This document shows, in pieces, positions 62,872 through 64,000 of a stretch of DNA of 64,000 nt. Every line of letters starts with the position of its first letter. Positions within the stretch are counted from its first letter, which is position 1. The notes beneath the pieces were generated by a model. It saw only the letters and a program-made list of their open reading frames with translations. It searched no databases and had not been told where the DNA came from. The stretch lies in NCBI RefSeq assembly GCF_022808815.1, contig NZ_JAKZLC010000005.1, positions 1 to 64,000 on the forward strand. Direction: 5' to 3'. This DNA is from Geothrix paludis. Lineage in GTDB: Bacteria; Acidobacteriota; Holophagae; Holophagales; Holophagaceae. A program made the translations under genes and the position numbers.

Positions 62872-64000
62872 ATGTTAACCGCAAACGCGCAGGATTCGAC
62901 GGATCGACCGGCGGAGGAGGGGCCGGGCAGCCTTTTTCGCGAAGGCTCCTTGCTCAGGATACTGGGATGGGTGACCGTGGCTGGGCTGGTGCTCACCTCA
63001 ATATATCTGGCGGTGAACCGGATCTTCCAGGTGGACGAGGCCCAGCAGGTCTTCCAGTCGGTGATCCTAGCCCGGGGCCAGTCTTCGAGCTTCTACACCT
63101 ACGCGCCGCTCCACCACCTGGGACCCATGGCCTGGGTGGCGCATCACGCCGGCACGGCCAAAGACATGTTCACATGGGACCGGCTGATCTACCTGGTCGT
63201 GTTCTGGATCAACCTCCTGCTCCTCGCACGGATCTGCGCGGGCGGCTGGCGCAACCGGTCCTTCCTGCCATGGCTCCTGTTCGCGGCCACCCTGGAGCCA
63301 GTTTGGGACTACGGCTTCGAGATCCGGCACGACAACCTGCTCCTCACCGGGATTCTCCTCCTGTGGCTGCTGGTCCGGGGCGAAGCCCGGCGTTCCTGGG
63401 TCACTGCGGGCTTCACCGGCCTGCTTGCCATCGTCCTCCAGTTCATCGCCTTCAAGGCGTTCCTCTACTGGATTCCCTGCACGCTGGCCATCCTACTGTT
63501 CCCGCCTCCCGCCGTCCAGCCGTCGGGGCGATTGCGACTGGCGCTCGAATGGCTCGGGGGCGCGCTCCTCGGCCTCGTCCTGGTCCGTCTCGCCTACGCC
63601 CTCGGGGGCGGCTGGAGCGTGGCCCTGGAGGGATTCCGGGGAGGCGTATCCGTATCTGCCTCCGTGGAACGCTTCTCCCCCTTCCCCGCCCTGTTCCGGA
63701 TGGTCAGTCAAACTCCCCTAGTGGTGGCTTTGGGAATGGCAGCCGCCGCGGCCGCCATCCACCGGTGGGTTGCAGAGGGACGGTCCTTCGTAGGCTGGGG
63801 GACAGCGTTCCCGGAGCTAGTTCTCCTGACCTGCCTGCTTGCCTCCTTCCTGGCCAACCCGACCCCCTTCCCATACAACCTGCTCTTCCTGGCCCCCTTC
63901 CTCCTGATCGCCGGGGCTGGGCTCGTCCGCCGGGTCCTTCCGGAGCGCCGACCGGCCGTCGTAGCCATGGCAGTCGCCACCGCGGCCTTCTGCCACTTCG
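62872..64000 (+). CDS. multi-helix membrane protein, likely GT-C glycosyltransferase (partial)
   Basis: The open frame starts at ATG 62872 and runs off the window end after 376 codons, so the 3' end is missing. Several hydrophobic helices are visible, starting ILGWVTVAGLVLTSIYLAV, then DEAQQVFQSVILARGQ, which resembles the acidic motif after the first helix of GT-C enzymes (ArnT/PMT type). WLLFAATLEPVWDYGFEIRHDN and later helices continue to the edge. It would transfer a sugar from a lipid carrier across the inner membrane; acceptor unknown. Confidence 0.75.
   Translation, partial: MLTANAQDSTDRPAEEGPGSLFREGSLLRILGWVTVAGLVLTSIYLAVNRIFQVDEAQQVFQSVILARGQSSSFYTYAPLHHLGPMAWVAHHAGTAKDMFTWDRLIYLVVFWINLLLLARICAGGWRNRSFLPWLLFAATLEPVWDYGFEIRHDNLLLTGILLLWLLVRGEARRSWVTAGFTGLLAIVLQFIAFKAFLYWIPCTLAILLFPPPAVQPSGRLRLALEWLGGALLGLVLVRLAYALGGGWSVALEGFRGGVSVSASVERFSPFPALFRMVSQTPLVVALGMAAAAAAIHRWVAEGRSFVGWGTAFPELVLLTCLLASFLANPTPFPYNLLFLAPFLLIAGAGLVRRVLPERRPAVVAMAVATAAFCHF

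Overview
The window is high-GC, gene-dense chromosomal DNA from a Gram-negative bacterium. It encodes an LPS-type heptose epimerase (hldD) and a heptosyltransferase-like GT9 enzyme, a tripartite efflux system with an outer-membrane channel, a complex I operon and F0 genes. Ser/Thr kinases joined to TPR regions, SpoIIE-type phosphatases and DUF1573 proteins, together with the gene mix, suggest an Acidobacteriota member, perhaps near Holophaga/Geothrix. That placement is an inference from gene content. I see no rRNA, tRNA, CRISPR array, transposase, phage gene or replication origin.

Layout. 1-9.7 kb: xseA, a large Ser/Thr kinase with TPRs, a membrane SpoIIE-type phosphatase, fabG, and three secreted or exported proteins (a hypothetical, an alpha/beta hydrolase and a SagB-type nitroreductase). 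10.1-15.6 kb: a marR-tolC-hlyD-emrB type efflux operon followed by a membrane c-type cytochrome. 15.6-18.8 kb (minus): 2-oxoacid:ferredoxin oxidoreductase KorAB with a rubrerythrin-like ferritin. 18.9-23.8 kb (minus): an NtrC-type regulator, a type IV pilin-like protein, yceD, rpmF, plsX and fabD. 23.9-29.3 kb: two glycosyltransferases, a DUF1573 protein, a DMT exporter and hldD. 29.3-32.0 kb (minus): a protein with RelA/SpoT-like motifs, a STAS antagonist and a response-regulator phosphatase. 32.1-34.0 kb (minus): atpZ-like, atpI-like, atpB and atpE. 34.0-45.0 kb (minus): nuoABCDHIJKLMN without nuoE, F or G. 45.1-49.2 kb: a PilB/GspE ATPase and a frameshifted Ser/Thr kinase. 49.3-55.8 kb: a FUSC transporter with an ABC exporter, then a compact peptide-type ABC system without an ATPase. 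55.8-60.7 kb: a YhaM-like desulfidase/dehydratase, bcp, a Sel1 protein, fabI and a TPR protein. 60.8-64.0 kb: surface-sugar genes (wecE-like aminotransferase, methyltransferase, and a membrane protein cut by the window end).

Themes. Energy metabolism dominates: an 11-subunit complex I that lacks the NADH module lies in the same window as an enzyme that makes reduced ferredoxin, and a partial F0 cluster follows it directly. Fatty-acid and phospholipid synthesis is spread over three sites (fabG; plsX-fabD; fabI). Partner-switching and Ser/Thr phosphorylation signalling recurs.

The most unusual pattern is in the intergenic DNA. At least eight gaps carry elements with one architecture: two inverted arms, each made of several copies of a short (8-9 nt) word. 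The word differs from element to element (CACGAAG-, CACCAAGA-, CACGGAAG-, GAGAACGC-, GATTTCGCC- and GGATTAACA-type). These account for most of the longer non-coding stretches.
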